Positions 46,150 to 54,302 of a stretch of DNA of 64,000 nucleotides are shown piece after piece (the first letter of the stretch is position 1; each line of letters starts with the position of its first letter). The position numbers and the translations under genes are program-made. The DNA comes from an uncultured Saprospiraceae bacterium (GTDB lineage Bacteria; Bacteroidota; Bacteroidia; Chitinophagales; Saprospiraceae). The notes below the pieces were generated by a model. The model did no database searches. It was not told the DNA's origin and saw only the letters and a list, made by a program, of their open reading frames with translations. The stretch covers positions 1 to 64,000 of the forward strand of contig CALJOK010000074.1 in assembly GCA_937981555.1 (NCBI GenBank), in the 5' to 3' direction.

Positions 46150-46587
46150 TCAATGTTGAAATTTTCCGTATTTGCTATTCTCTTCTATCCATAAAAAGTA
46201 TTCTCCAAACAAACTTCCTGATAATAATTCGTTAGTCATCTTTTCAACTTTTTCTCCCTCTATTGTCAATCCGATACTTTCATTCTCTTCCAAATTTTCT
46301 TCGATTTCTCTTAAAAAATTAAATGCAGTTTCATCAAGTAAATTTAACATCAATTTGTCAAGTGTCCTTAATTGTTTATCATTTAAACTATTCAAAAATT
46401 CAAATCTTTCGTCGTCTAATTTTTTAAACTCTTCACTATAATTAGGATTTCTTGGTATTTGCCGATACTCCTCAATCGAAATTGATTTTGCATATTTCTT
46501 CCTTTCTAGATAGGTTTTGTAATTCTCATCTCGTAATTTTCGAGTTAGAATTTCACCAAGTTTTTTGTATTTATCTGAGTTTTTCAA
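46150..46587 (-). CDS. hypothetical helical protein
   Basis: The 145-residue soluble protein is predicted to be mostly helical and highly charged (LGEILTRKLRDENYKTYLER, LDKLMLNLLDETAFNFLRE, EENLEENESIGLTIEGEKVE). No signal peptide and no known family. It is first in a probable two-gene operon with the exported lipocalin-like protein. Confidence 0.55.
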   Translation of the reverse strand: MKNSDKYKKLGEILTRKLRDENYKTYLERKKYAKSISIEEYRQIPRNPNYSEEFKKLDDERFEFLNSLNDKQLRTLDKLMLNLLDETAFNFLREIEENLEENESIGLTIEGEKVEKMTNELLSGSLFGEYFLWIEENSKYGKFQH

Positions 46588-46782
46588 TTTTGATGGTTTT
46601 ATTTTTAGTGAAGCTCTACTTATAAATACAAGCCACTCATATTTTCCTTTTTAACAATCTAATTCGAAAGTATTTACAATAAGTAAATATACCAAAGCAG
46701 TCTATCTTATGATAAAAAACAATAAGTTAAAACATATTTAAGAAATTGTTCCTGTTTCTTTCACAATTACTTACTTTTAAAT

Positions 46783-48423
46783 ATGAATAAATTATTAGTC
46801 CTGATTTTTCTTTTCTTTCTAAAAACAAGTTTCGCTCAAGAGATAAGAATTCCTTTTCGAATAGGCGATAAGTTTGGATTATCTGATCAGTCCGGAAAAT
46901 TAATAGTCCCTGCGAAGTTCGATGCAATCAATCCCATTGGCTACAATTTTTTTGAAACGAAAAATATAAAAATAGATTCAGTCAAGAATCGCCAAGGAGA
47001 AAAAATACTAGGTAAGGTTATTTCAAAAGGAGTGATTCACCGTGACATTGAAATCATCAAGAACAAATTACATTCAGAATTTCGAATGGTTTTTTCAGGC
47101 GAGTTTATAGTGGGTTCAACTAGGTCTAGGAATCTTAAATCTACCATGCTTTATAATTTAAAAGGAGAAAAATTATTACCTACATCTGGTGGTAACATTT
47201 TTTTTAATGATTATGATCATGTAGGCGATCTAGGAAAAAGCAATGAAAATCTAATCCTCATTTCTATTATCAAAGTTGGGAAAACCAGCATCGGCGTCTA
47301 TGATCGAAAAAAAGAAAAAATAACTAAATGGTTACTAGAAGGAGTCTCGGATCTTAAACGACATAAAAATTTGGAAGGTAAAAGTTTAGCATTTATCACT
47401 TATTATGATCCATTGCCAAAGGAAGAATATCGATACATAGCTTATAATAATGTGACCAATGATTTTGAAATTATTCCTCTTTCGAAACGAGATGAAACTC
47501 AATATGTAAGGACATTTTCTATCAATGAATATGAAGGAATAATGGAAGCCCCCGAAGAAGAAATAATCGACGAGGTTGTTGCATCATCGAAGACGATTTA
47601 TAAACGGTATATGTTTTCTACCAAAAATGATTCGACAGTTATATATCGAAATAAAATATTGTCACATCTTTCTGGAGTCAAATATTTAAACTTACAATCA
47701 AAACAACCAAATCCAATAATCTATCAACTTAATGATAAAGTTGGGATTATTTCCTCCGAGATATCTGGAGTGAAAGCGCAATATGATTCGTTAACTTATA
47801 TGACAAAGTATAGTTCTTTTGATCACGATGGAAGTCAATTTTTGTATATCGCAGGAAATGCTAAAGGTGTTTTTAAAAAGTTGAAATTTGGGATTATTGA
47901 TCAATTTGGTAATGAAATTATCCCCATGGATTTTGATACGATCCATAATTTTATTCCTAGGTTAACTTTTCAATCTAAAAATGATTCGGAAGGAAATGAT
48001 ATGATATATGCTGTTTCGAATGAAGATCAAAAACATCGTCATTTGACTCAGAAGAAAATAAATATGATTAATGAATTTGTTTTTGGAATTAAAAACGATC
48101 AAGTATTTTTAATCAGTGTGATCGACAAAAAAATATCTCCTCTCCTATACGATACTATCTATTGGAATAAATTCCTAGCTCCTCCCCCAATGAAATCAAC
48201 TAAGAAGATTTTCATAATTGAAAAAGATAATAAATATGGTCTACTAGATTCTGTCAATCCTAGTCAAGATTGGATTAACAATGAAATGGTATTTCCTTTT
48301 ATTCCTGCTTATTCGATTTCAAATTATGGAGGCGAAAAAGGATTTAATCTTTTTAAGTTAGTCGATAAAGATGGATTCTCCTGCTATGCTAGGGCAAATG
48401 GTTTTTTATACTTTAGAAAATAA
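46783..48423 (+). CDS. exported WG-repeat protein
   Basis: The 546-residue protein has a signal peptide (LLVLIFLFFLKTSFAQ). WG-type repeats appear at the start and end: GDKFGLSDQSGKLIVPAKFD, LKFGIIDQFGNEIIPMDFD and NKYGLLDSVNPSQDW. It is the second WG-repeat protein in the region but is not a close copy of the one at 35.4-36.9 kb. The likely fold is a propeller-like surface protein; no catalytic motif is visible. Confidence 0.75.
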   Translation: MNKLLVLIFLFFLKTSFAQEIRIPFRIGDKFGLSDQSGKLIVPAKFDAINPIGYNFFETKNIKIDSVKNRQGEKILGKVISKGVIHRDIEIIKNKLHSEFRMVFSGEFIVGSTRSRNLKSTMLYNLKGEKLLPTSGGNIFFNDYDHVGDLGKSNENLILISIIKVGKTSIGVYDRKKEKITKWLLEGVSDLKRHKNLEGKSLAFITYYDPLPKEEYRYIAYNNVTNDFEIIPLSKRDETQYVRTFSINEYEGIMEAPEEEIIDEVVASSKTIYKRYMFSTKNDSTVIYRNKILSHLSGVKYLNLQSKQPNPIIYQLNDKVGIISSEISGVKAQYDSLTYMTKYSSFDHDGSQFLYIAGNAKGVFKKLKFGIIDQFGNEIIPMDFDTIHNFIPRLTFQSKNDSEGNDMIYAVSNEDQKHRHLTQKKINMINEFVFGIKNDQVFLISVIDKKISPLLYDTIYWNKFLAPPPMKSTKKIFIIEKDNKYGLLDSVNPSQDWINNEMVFPFIPAYSISNYGGEKGFNLFKLVDKDGFSCYARANGFLYFRK

Positions 48424-48759
48424 AAAGTATTAAAAAAATCTTCCCCATAAAAGCTAGACCCTTTTATTTCTTAAAAAAAATACTCCTGCTCCATTCACAA
48501 AGTGGCTTCAAACCGAATGTCCAATATCCAACCAGTTTGCAGTTTAAATCTATTAAACATTAGTTACTCCTTGCGTAAAATTAGATCTTTTTCTTACGGA
48601 GAGTCTGCACTATTTTTAAATAAAATGCATCTGATGGAATTATTTTTCCAAAAAATGACTTATAGCATCTGTCCAAACGAAACAACAAAGAAATTGTGCT
48701 TCGGCACGAAAGAGGATCATGTCAATTTTATAAAGTACCTGATGAGAGTTTCTGTATAG
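48424..48759. other. non-coding region upstream of the tRNA-like RNA
   Basis: No convincing gene. An 85-codon frame from GTG at 48502 has no recognisable protein character. Hairpins are present: an imperfect one near 48569-48602 (CTCC, CGTAA facing TTACGGAG) and GTGC-TTCG-GCAC at 48696-48707 with a stable UUCG loop. These suggest transcribed, structured RNA. Confidence 0.45.
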
Positions 48760-48966
48760 CTCCGTAGTGTTGCCTTTTTTTAGAAGGTAATATGCTGACT
48801 TTTAATCTTGCATAATCGCCAAAATCTGGATGTCATAGGTTCGAATCCTATCTCAAGTCCGCTTGAGTAACTCAGCTTGGTTAGAGTACCAGAATTGATT
48901 CACCCTCAATTCCCGTAAGAAGTTTGCAACGGTTCTTCTTAAAAAAAAACGTTGACCACTAAAGTC
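48760..48966 (+). ncRNA. tRNA-mimicking RNA with circularly permuted cloverleaf (YrlA-type Y RNA candidate)
   Basis: Read in order: anticodon-stem 3' strand TCTGG (48825-48829), variable loop ATGTC, T arm ATAGG-TTCGAAT-CCTAT (48835-48851), acceptor CTCAAGT (48852-48858), only CC, acceptor GCTTGAG (48861-48867), TA, D arm ACTC-AGCTTGGTTA-GAGT (48870-48887), A, and CCAGA (48889-48893). All stems pair (one G-U) and every segment has canonical tRNA length, but the 3' half comes first. An outer stem TTTTTTTAGAAG (48775-48786) with CTTCT and seven A (48935-48947), plus TAGTG/CACTA (48765/48957), encloses it. This is the layout of YrlA RNAs, which bind Ro60. The outer ends are approximate. Confidence 0.75.
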
Positions 48967-49033
48967 TTGTAAAAGTACAACTAGCAAATATTTCCACTTC
49001 GGTGAGTTCAAATTGCAATCAAGGTTTTACCTG

Positions 49034-49139
49034 AAAAAATGGGATACCGATACCAAAAGGAAAAGTGCATTTTAATTCACACCGCTTTCTTTCAATAAAA
49101 AAGTGCAAGAATTAAAACCCATTTTTTGATTTTGGTGTC
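49034..49139 (+). ncRNA. structured leader or second RNA upstream of the slipin gene
   Basis: Stem A is AAAAAATGGG (49034-49043) with CCCATTTTTT (49118-49127). Directly nested is stem B, TTTTAATTC (49070-49078) with GAATTAAAA (49109-49117). A third pairing, GATACCAAAA (49049-49058) with TTTTGGTGTC (49130-49139), crosses stem A, so it is either a pseudoknot or an alternative fold. A small CAC-TTCG-GTG hairpin lies upstream at 48995-49004. No gene is seen between 48967 and 49259. Confidence 0.55.
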
Positions 49140-49259
49140 TCAACATTTTTCCGTGAAAAAATGATGGAAATACTTTTACAATTCTTTTTTCTAAAAAAAT
49201 AATGCTATCGCTAATACAATCCCCAAAAACAAAATCACTAATATTTTAAAGCTATAAAA

Positions 49260-50357
49260 ATGAAAAGAGTACGAATTTATCCCTACAAAATTGGATTAGT
49301 ATTTCGAGAAGGAAACTTTATCAAAGTATTAAAAGAAGGAACACATTGGATGTGGTTCACCGATCAAGTCTATATGTACGACATGACTCAACCATTTACT
49401 CCACCAGTAGACCTAAGTATTTTATTTCAAAATAAAGACTTATCAGACCTACTACAAATGGTGGAAATCAAAGACAACGAGATAGCCTTTCTATACGAAG
49501 ATGGTATTTTCAAAAAAGTCTTAACTGCAGGTCGTCATGCATTTTGGGATTCAATCGTAAAATACCAAAGCCGTATTTTCAACTTAGATACTTTTGAAAT
49601 CCCAGAAGATCTTAATCGCAAGATATTGATGCGTTCAGAAGTATTGCCCTACATTAGAGCATATACCGTAGAGTCCTACGAGGAGGGATTACGATTTGTA
49701 GATGGCAATTTTGTGGAAAGATTATCTCCAGGGATTTACTATTCTTGGAAAAACCAAAACGCCATTGTCGTTCTAAAAATGGATACTCGTACTCAGCAAA
49801 TGGAAATTTCTGGTCAAGAAATTTTGACAAAAGATAAAGCGGCTTTGCGACTTAACTTTTTCGTGCAATACAAAGTCGTTGATATTGAAAAAGCACTTTT
49901 AGAAACAAAAGATTTTGCGAAGCAAATGTATTTGACTCTTCAATTGGCGATCCGTGAATATGTGGGTACTTTAACTTTGGATGAACTACTTGCTCAAAAG
50001 GAAAATGTCAGTTCATTTATCATGGAATCGATTGCGGAAAAAATTGCTGCGCTGGGTGGTAAAATTTCTACTTGTGGAATCCGTGATATTATTTTGCCTG
50101 GTGAAATTAAAACGATCATGAATCAAGTTTTGGTAGCGGAGAAAAGAGCGCAAGCAAATATTATTACCAGAAGAGAGGAGACTGCTTCAACTCGTAGTTT
50201 GTTGAATACTGCAAAATTAATGGAGAGCAACGAGATGTTGTTTAAGTTGAAGGAGATGGAATATGTGGAAAAAATTGCTGAGAAAATTGGGGAAATTACT
50301 GTTTCTGGTGGTTCGCAAGTAGTGGATCAATTGAAAGATATTTTTACTAAAAGTTAA
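49260..50357 (+). CDS. slipin / SPFH (band 7) family protein
   Basis: The 365-residue protein belongs to the SPFH/band 7 group. The N-terminal part has two related segments (YKIGLVFREGNFIKVLKEG and NEIAFLYEDGIFKKVLTAG), and the band 7 core carries TRTQQMEISGQEILTKDKAA, LNFFVQYKVVDIEKAL and IREYVGTLTLDELLAQ. A coiled-coil end with AEKRAQANIITRREETAS follows. There is no clear N-terminal transmembrane helix. Slipins of this type recur in bacterial RNA-repair operons with RtcB, Ro60 and tRNA-like Y RNAs, which fits the RNA immediately upstream. Confidence 0.88.
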   Translation: MKRVRIYPYKIGLVFREGNFIKVLKEGTHWMWFTDQVYMYDMTQPFTPPVDLSILFQNKDLSDLLQMVEIKDNEIAFLYEDGIFKKVLTAGRHAFWDSIVKYQSRIFNLDTFEIPEDLNRKILMRSEVLPYIRAYTVESYEEGLRFVDGNFVERLSPGIYYSWKNQNAIVVLKMDTRTQQMEISGQEILTKDKAALRLNFFVQYKVVDIEKALLETKDFAKQMYLTLQLAIREYVGTLTLDELLAQKENVSSFIMESIAEKIAALGGKISTCGIRDIILPGEIKTIMNQVLVAEKRAQANIITRREETASTRSLLNTAKLMESNEMLFKLKEMEYVEKIAEKIGEITVSGGSQVVDQLKDIFTKS

Positions 50358-50381
50358 TTAACATTAACTTTCCCGAATACC

Positions 50382-50418
50382 GAAAGCCAATCTCGAGAGA
50401 GGTTGGCTTTCTTGTTTT
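50382..50418 (+). terminator. intrinsic terminator after the slipin gene
   Basis: GAAAGCCAA pairs with TTGGCTTTC and the stem continues inward through CTC/GAG, followed by TTGTTTTT. Confidence 0.85.
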
Positions 50419-50553
50419 TGAAGTTGGATCGGAATGAATTGAACAACCAATATCCAACTGACATCAAAATGCAACTCTTTGGATACTGGTTATTAATTCC
50501 TCATTATCTCGATGAACTTAATTTCTTTGAAACGAATTCAATTAAGTGGTTAA

Positions 50554-50808
50554 TTATCTTTTAAAAATCTGAACGGAAACTGAAATCCCTTTATTAGAGA
50601 TTGTTACAAAATAGTTACCAGTTGGAAGTATAGTCGGAATGGCTAAATTCAATTGGTGATCCCCAGTCTCATATTTATTAGCATGAAATTGATATAATAA
50701 CTTTCCACTAAGGTCAGTCAATTCAATATCTAAATTACGTTCTTCCCTTAAGGTGAATTTTAAGGCACAGTTAGCTACAACAGGATTTAGATAAATTAAA
50801 ATCTTAAG
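50554..50808 (-). pseudogene. relic of a T9SS C-terminal sorting domain
   Basis: The minus-strand frame between two stops encodes about 84 residues without an ATG start. The content matches the end of a type A T9SS sorting domain: IYLNPVVANCALKFTL, IELTDLSGKLLYQFHA, TGDHQLNLAIP, LPTGNYFVTISNKG and a final IFKR. The upstream part of the gene is gone, cut by TAA at 50811-50809. It is therefore the 3' fragment of a lost secreted-protein gene. The rest of 50418-50853 shows nothing else. Confidence 0.75.
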
Positions 50809-50844
50809 TTATCTAGCCTTCAGTTAAAATAGTTAAATATTATT

Positions 50845-50885
50845 GCAAAAAAAATAGAGGCGCAATAAATTGCGCCTCTATAGGT
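50845..50885 (-). terminator. intrinsic terminator of the glutamate dehydrogenase gene
   Basis: TAGAGGCGCAA pairs with TTGCGCCTCTA across the loop TAAA. On the minus strand it is followed by a run of T. Confidence 0.92.
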
Positions 50886-50910
50886 TTATTTTCAAAAAAC
50901 GAAATATCGA

Positions 50911-52326
50911 CTATGGGAAAATTCCCAAAGACAAATAATCGCTACTGATTTTATTTAATGCATTGATAAAAGCAGCAGAACGTAAATCTTCTACATTCTT
51001 CTTACGCTTTTTGATCAATCTAATTTGGTCATAAGCCATCACCATCGTTTCTTCTAATCCAGATCGAACCAAATCAATTTCATCAGCTCCACGAGTCAAA
51101 AAGTTTTTCTCTTTTGCTCCGATAGTTTTTCCAGTTGCCTCTTCTATCTTATTAACTAAATCGTTATATTTTCCTTGGTTAAATCTTTTTTCCATCCGAC
51201 CGAATCTAAGGTGTGATAAGTTTTTCAACCACTCGAAGTATGAAACAGTTACCCCTCCAGCATTACAATACATATCAGGAATAATCATTACATTCTTTTT
51301 CAATAGAATTTCTTCAGCATTAGCTGTAACAGGACCATTGGCAGCTTCAGCAATAATTTTTGCTTTTACTTGCTTCGCGTTACCTTTATGAATTTGTCCT
51401 TCCAAAGCAGCAGGAACTAGGATGTCGCATTTTACGGTCAATACATCTTTTCGACTTTTCATGTTGGTAGCACCTGGGAAATCTAAAATAGATTTAGTTT
51501 TCTTTCGGTGTTTCACTAATGCATCAAAGTCAATTCCATCTTCTTTGTAAATCGCACCTTCATATTCTGCTACACAGATGATTTTAGCACCACCTTCTTT
51601 TTGAGCAATAGTTGCGGTGTAATGTCCTACATTTCCCATTCCTTGAATCGCCATCGTTTTGCCTTCAATACCTGGAGTCAAACCAATTGCTTTCATGTCA
51701 TCAGCATGGCTCATTGCCTCTCTGATTGAGTAGTATACGCCACGACCAGTTGCTTCAGTACGACCTTGAATACCGTTTTGAGTAACAGGTTTTCCTGTTA
51801 CACATCCAGCAGCATCTATTTCGTCACCTTTGAAGGTTCGGTAAGTATCAAGGATCCAAGCCATTTCTCTAGGGCCTGTTCCGTAATCAGGAGCAGGAAC
51901 ATCAATACCAGGACCGATGAAATTTTTACGAATCAACTCAGCGGTATATCGTCGAGTAATTTTTTGTAATTGAGCAGGCGTGTATTCTCTTGGAGAAATT
52001 TTCACTCCACCTTTAGCTCCACCAAAAGGAACATCCACGATAGCACATTTGTACGTCATCAAAGAAGCCAAAGCCATGACTTCATTTTGAGTTACCTTCT
52101 GGCTATAACGAATTCCACCTTTGGTAGGTAATCGGTGGTGACTGTGTTGAACTCTGTATGCTTCGATGACTTCGTAGTCATTACCAACCCGTACCGGGAA
52201 GCGCATTTGATAAACAGAGTTACATGCTTTGATTTGAGCCAATAATCCTTTTGGCAAATCGGTAAGTCCAGCGGCTTTGTCAAAATTCCGGCTGACACTT
52301 TCTAAAAAGTTAGGTTCTCTTGTCAT
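50911..52326 (-). CDS. gdhA: glutamate dehydrogenase (Glu/Leu/Phe/Val dehydrogenase family)
   Basis: The 471-residue enzyme interconverts glutamate with 2-oxoglutarate and ammonia. The substrate-binding region has RLPTKGGIRYSQKV and the catalytic-lysine segment VDVPFGGAKGGVKISP; PAPDYGTGPREMAWILD follows. The NAD(P) domain has MAIQGMGNVGHYTATIAQKE, and the C-terminal core has AEAANGPVTANAEEIL and DMYCNAGGVTVSYFEWLKN. Length and motifs fit a complete hexameric enzyme. It starts six bases after a ccmD-like gene. Confidence 0.95.
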   Translation of the reverse strand: MTREPNFLESVSRNFDKAAGLTDLPKGLLAQIKACNSVYQMRFPVRVGNDYEVIEAYRVQHSHHRLPTKGGIRYSQKVTQNEVMALASLMTYKCAIVDVPFGGAKGGVKISPREYTPAQLQKITRRYTAELIRKNFIGPGIDVPAPDYGTGPREMAWILDTYRTFKGDEIDAAGCVTGKPVTQNGIQGRTEATGRGVYYSIREAMSHADDMKAIGLTPGIEGKTMAIQGMGNVGHYTATIAQKEGGAKIICVAEYEGAIYKEDGIDFDALVKHRKKTKSILDFPGATNMKSRKDVLTVKCDILVPAALEGQIHKGNAKQVKAKIIAEAANGPVTANAEEILLKKNVMIIPDMYCNAGGVTVSYFEWLKNLSHLRFGRMEKRFNQGKYNDLVNKIEEATGKTIGAKEKNFLTRGADEIDLVRSGLEETMVMAYDQIRLIKKRKKNVEDLRSAAFINALNKISSDYLSLGIFP

Positions 52327-52332
52327 TGATTT

Positions 52333-52536
52333 TTAATCTTCTATAAGTGATTCTAATTTGGTTAGTTTACGTTCAAGATAAACCAAAAATCCAATGATTC
52401 CGAGAAAGATAGCAACGAGCACGGCAATCACCACATAAATCTTTCCGGTGCTATGCATGAAATCTAAATTTTCAGTTTGAGCAGACAGATCGACTGTCCA
52501 TAATATAGAAAACAATACGATTAAGATCTTTTTCAT
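52333..52536 (-). CDS. CcmD family protein
   Basis: The 67-residue protein has a signal-like N-terminus and a second transmembrane helix (IYVVIAVLVAIFLGIIGFLV), then YLERKLTKLESLIED. Size, the single membrane anchor with a charged cytoplasmic tail, and position right after ccmC identify it as CcmD-like, which supports the heme-handling CcmC/ApoCcmE step. The gap to the following gdhA is six bases. Confidence 0.75.
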   Translation of the reverse strand: MKKILIVLFSILWTVDLSAQTENLDFMHSTGKIYVVIAVLVAIFLGIIGFLVYLERKLTKLESLIED

Positions 52537-52665
52537 ACTTTTAAATGATTGGCAAATGTGAGTGAATTTTTTTTATTTTACAAGGAAACAATTGTTTATT
52601 TTTTTTATGGTAAATAGTTAACAGTAAATGGTAATTACCACTTAGGATTAACTTTCGCCGTTTAC

Positions 52666-53721
52666 TTACTCTTGTTCCAAATACTTCTCCTCAATATTCA
52701 AGGTTCTATAATAGATAGTCGCTATCCAAAATCCCAAAAGCGTCCATCCAATGATGGCGGGATAGAAAACCATCCGCAAAGTATTGTCCATATCTTCACT
52801 CCCAAAAGCAGGGTTTCCACCTGAGCCTGGATGCAAACTATCTGTCATTCGAGGAATTACATTGATCAATATCAAAGCAGCTACAAAGGCAAACATATTA
52901 TAAACAGCTGCAATTCTCGCACGTTTTTCCAAATCATCAAATGCGTTTCGTAACACGAAATAGGCGAAGTAAATCAACAAAGCAATTGCTGTCATATTTA
53001 ATTTAATTTCGTTCCATGTCCAATAAGTTCCCCATGTGGATTTTGCCCAAATCATTCCAGTTACTATTCCCAATAGTCCAAAGACCAACCCAACCATAGT
53101 CATTACTTCTGCTCGACGATCTCGATCTTGATCTTGTGTTCGGAGATACATAAAGCTATTCCAAGTCGCTCCGATAAAAAGAAACAACATTCCAAACCAT
53201 AAGGGTACATGGAAAAATGTATTTCGGATCGTTTCAAATAAAAGTCCTCTGAAGGGAAAATTTGTTCCACGTTCACTCAGGTCACCAAAGTTGGTATTTT
53301 GCCAAACTTGAGCTCCTTTCAAACTGTCAATATTATTTTGCTTGATGATAAATTTCCCAGGCAAAGTTCCATAACCATCAAAGTCATTATCGACATCCAA
53401 TGAAAATCGTTCTTGCTCTTTAGAAGAAGGCATAAAAGCTGGTATCGAAAAAGTAACTTCAATATTATTATCGTCGAGCACCTTTACATTTTGGGCTGCA
53501 ATAGTTAACGAAGTGTCTTTTCTCAATCGAGCTTTAACTTCTTTTGCTTTGGTGTGAAATGTATTATAAGTAGTAACTCTTGCGGTAAAAGTCTGACCTG
53601 TAACGGCGGTGTATTGAGACATTGAAGTAATTCCAGGACTCAATGGAGTTGAAAGCCCGACGACAATTACATATATCAAAATCGGTACGCAAAGTAACTT
53701 CCACCATAATTTCTTTTCCAT
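52666..53721 (-). CDS. ccmC: cytochrome c biogenesis protein CcmC/CcsA
   Basis: The membrane protein has 351 residues. The tryptophan-rich heme-binding motif is WGTYWTWNEIK, between transmembrane helices in the C-terminal half, with conserved histidines before and after (FHVPLWFG, SLHPGSGG). An extra extracytoplasmic domain of about 130 residues sits after the first helix (VTGQTFTARVTTYNTFHTK to LPGKFIIKQNN), as is usual for Bacteroidota CcsA. It handles heme for c-type cytochrome assembly. It is encoded between ccmD and an SRPBCC-like gene. Confidence 0.9.
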   Translation of the reverse strand: MEKKLWWKLLCVPILIYVIVVGLSTPLSPGITSMSQYTAVTGQTFTARVTTYNTFHTKAKEVKARLRKDTSLTIAAQNVKVLDDNNIEVTFSIPAFMPSSKEQERFSLDVDNDFDGYGTLPGKFIIKQNNIDSLKGAQVWQNTNFGDLSERGTNFPFRGLLFETIRNTFFHVPLWFGMLFLFIGATWNSFMYLRTQDQDRDRRAEVMTMVGLVFGLLGIVTGMIWAKSTWGTYWTWNEIKLNMTAIALLIYFAYFVLRNAFDDLEKRARIAAVYNMFAFVAALILINVIPRMTDSLHPGSGGNPAFGSEDMDNTLRMVFYPAIIGWTLLGFWIATIYYRTLNIEEKYLEQE

Positions 53722-53752
53722 AATTTCTTTGAGTTTAGTGTAGTTTTAGAAT

Positions 53753-54280
53753 TTATTGAATAGCTTCTATTTCTGTTTTTATCTTTCGATAAATTTTTCT
53801 TTCGCTTATTGCATAATAAAGTCCAATGATTTTAAAAAATACTTTTGATAAAAATCGATCTGTTTCGACCGTACTAATTTCTGTCACTTTTACTCTTTCC
53901 TTTTTCTGTTCTAAAATAATATCGTAGCCAAAGTTACCTCCGACAAATTTTTGCAAAAAATTGGTTGCTTCAAGATCGTCATCTAAAGTCCCTTCCTCTT
54001 TATCAATTAGTTCTATAAATTGAAGACTTGTTTTTATCAACTTATTTTTTTCAACTTTTAAAACCTTACATCTAAAAGTAATGATCATTTCCTCATCAGA
54101 AGACATTAAATCAAACTCCTCTCCTTCTTCCATCTTTGAACTTTTATTTCCGCCTATAATCTCCACAATCTCTTTGTTCGAATCAGGAAAGAATTTCTTT
54201 AAATAATTTTTCTCTCTTAGATATTGAAAGGTAGTTTCAATATTTTGATTCACATAAAATTTAGATCTAGAAAAAACCAT
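53753..54280 (-). CDS. SRPBCC-like protein in the ccm cluster
   Basis: The 175-residue protein looks like a START/SRPBCC ligand-binding fold: FYVNQNIETTFQYLREKNYL at the start, a GEEFDLMSSDEEMIITFRCK middle, and a C-terminal helix FFKIIGLYYAISERKIYRKI. Pattern DUF-type matches are uncertain. Position between ccmB and ccmC, with gaps of 22 and 31 bases, implies co-transcription, but a link to heme handling is untested. Confidence 0.6.
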   Translation of the reverse strand: MVFSRSKFYVNQNIETTFQYLREKNYLKKFFPDSNKEIVEIIGGNKSSKMEEGEEFDLMSSDEEMIITFRCKVLKVEKNKLIKTSLQFIELIDKEEGTLDDDLEATNFLQKFVGGNFGYDIILEQKKERVKVTEISTVETDRFLSKVFFKIIGLYYAISERKIYRKIKTEIEAIQ

Positions 54281-54302
54281 TGTATATTTTTGAACAAATA
54301 AA

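Noticed and set aside
38601-46587. An integron-type gene cassette array.
   Set aside because: Inter-genic sequences differ from each other, no recurring attC site is present and no integrase is seen. The one stem at 44549 has a T-run and works as a terminator.
48502-48759. An 85-codon open frame starting with GTG.
   Set aside because: No domain, no plausible start context and no protein-like pattern. It overlaps a UUCG hairpin and runs into the structured RNA region.
48781-48940. Two ordinary tRNA genes in tandem, one degraded at its 5' end and one at its 3' end.
   Set aside because: The first half lacks a matching 5' acceptor and D arm upstream, and the second lacks a T arm downstream, while the two halves pair perfectly with each other in all stems. 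A permuted tRNA fold explains every segment.
48760-49000. A permuted group I intron splicing a circular tRNA (5' exon ending AATT, 3' exon AAAATCTGG).
   Set aside because: I could not find convincing P, Q, R or S core elements, and the base before the would-be 3' exon is C instead of the required terminal G. The acceptor strands are also joined by only two bases.
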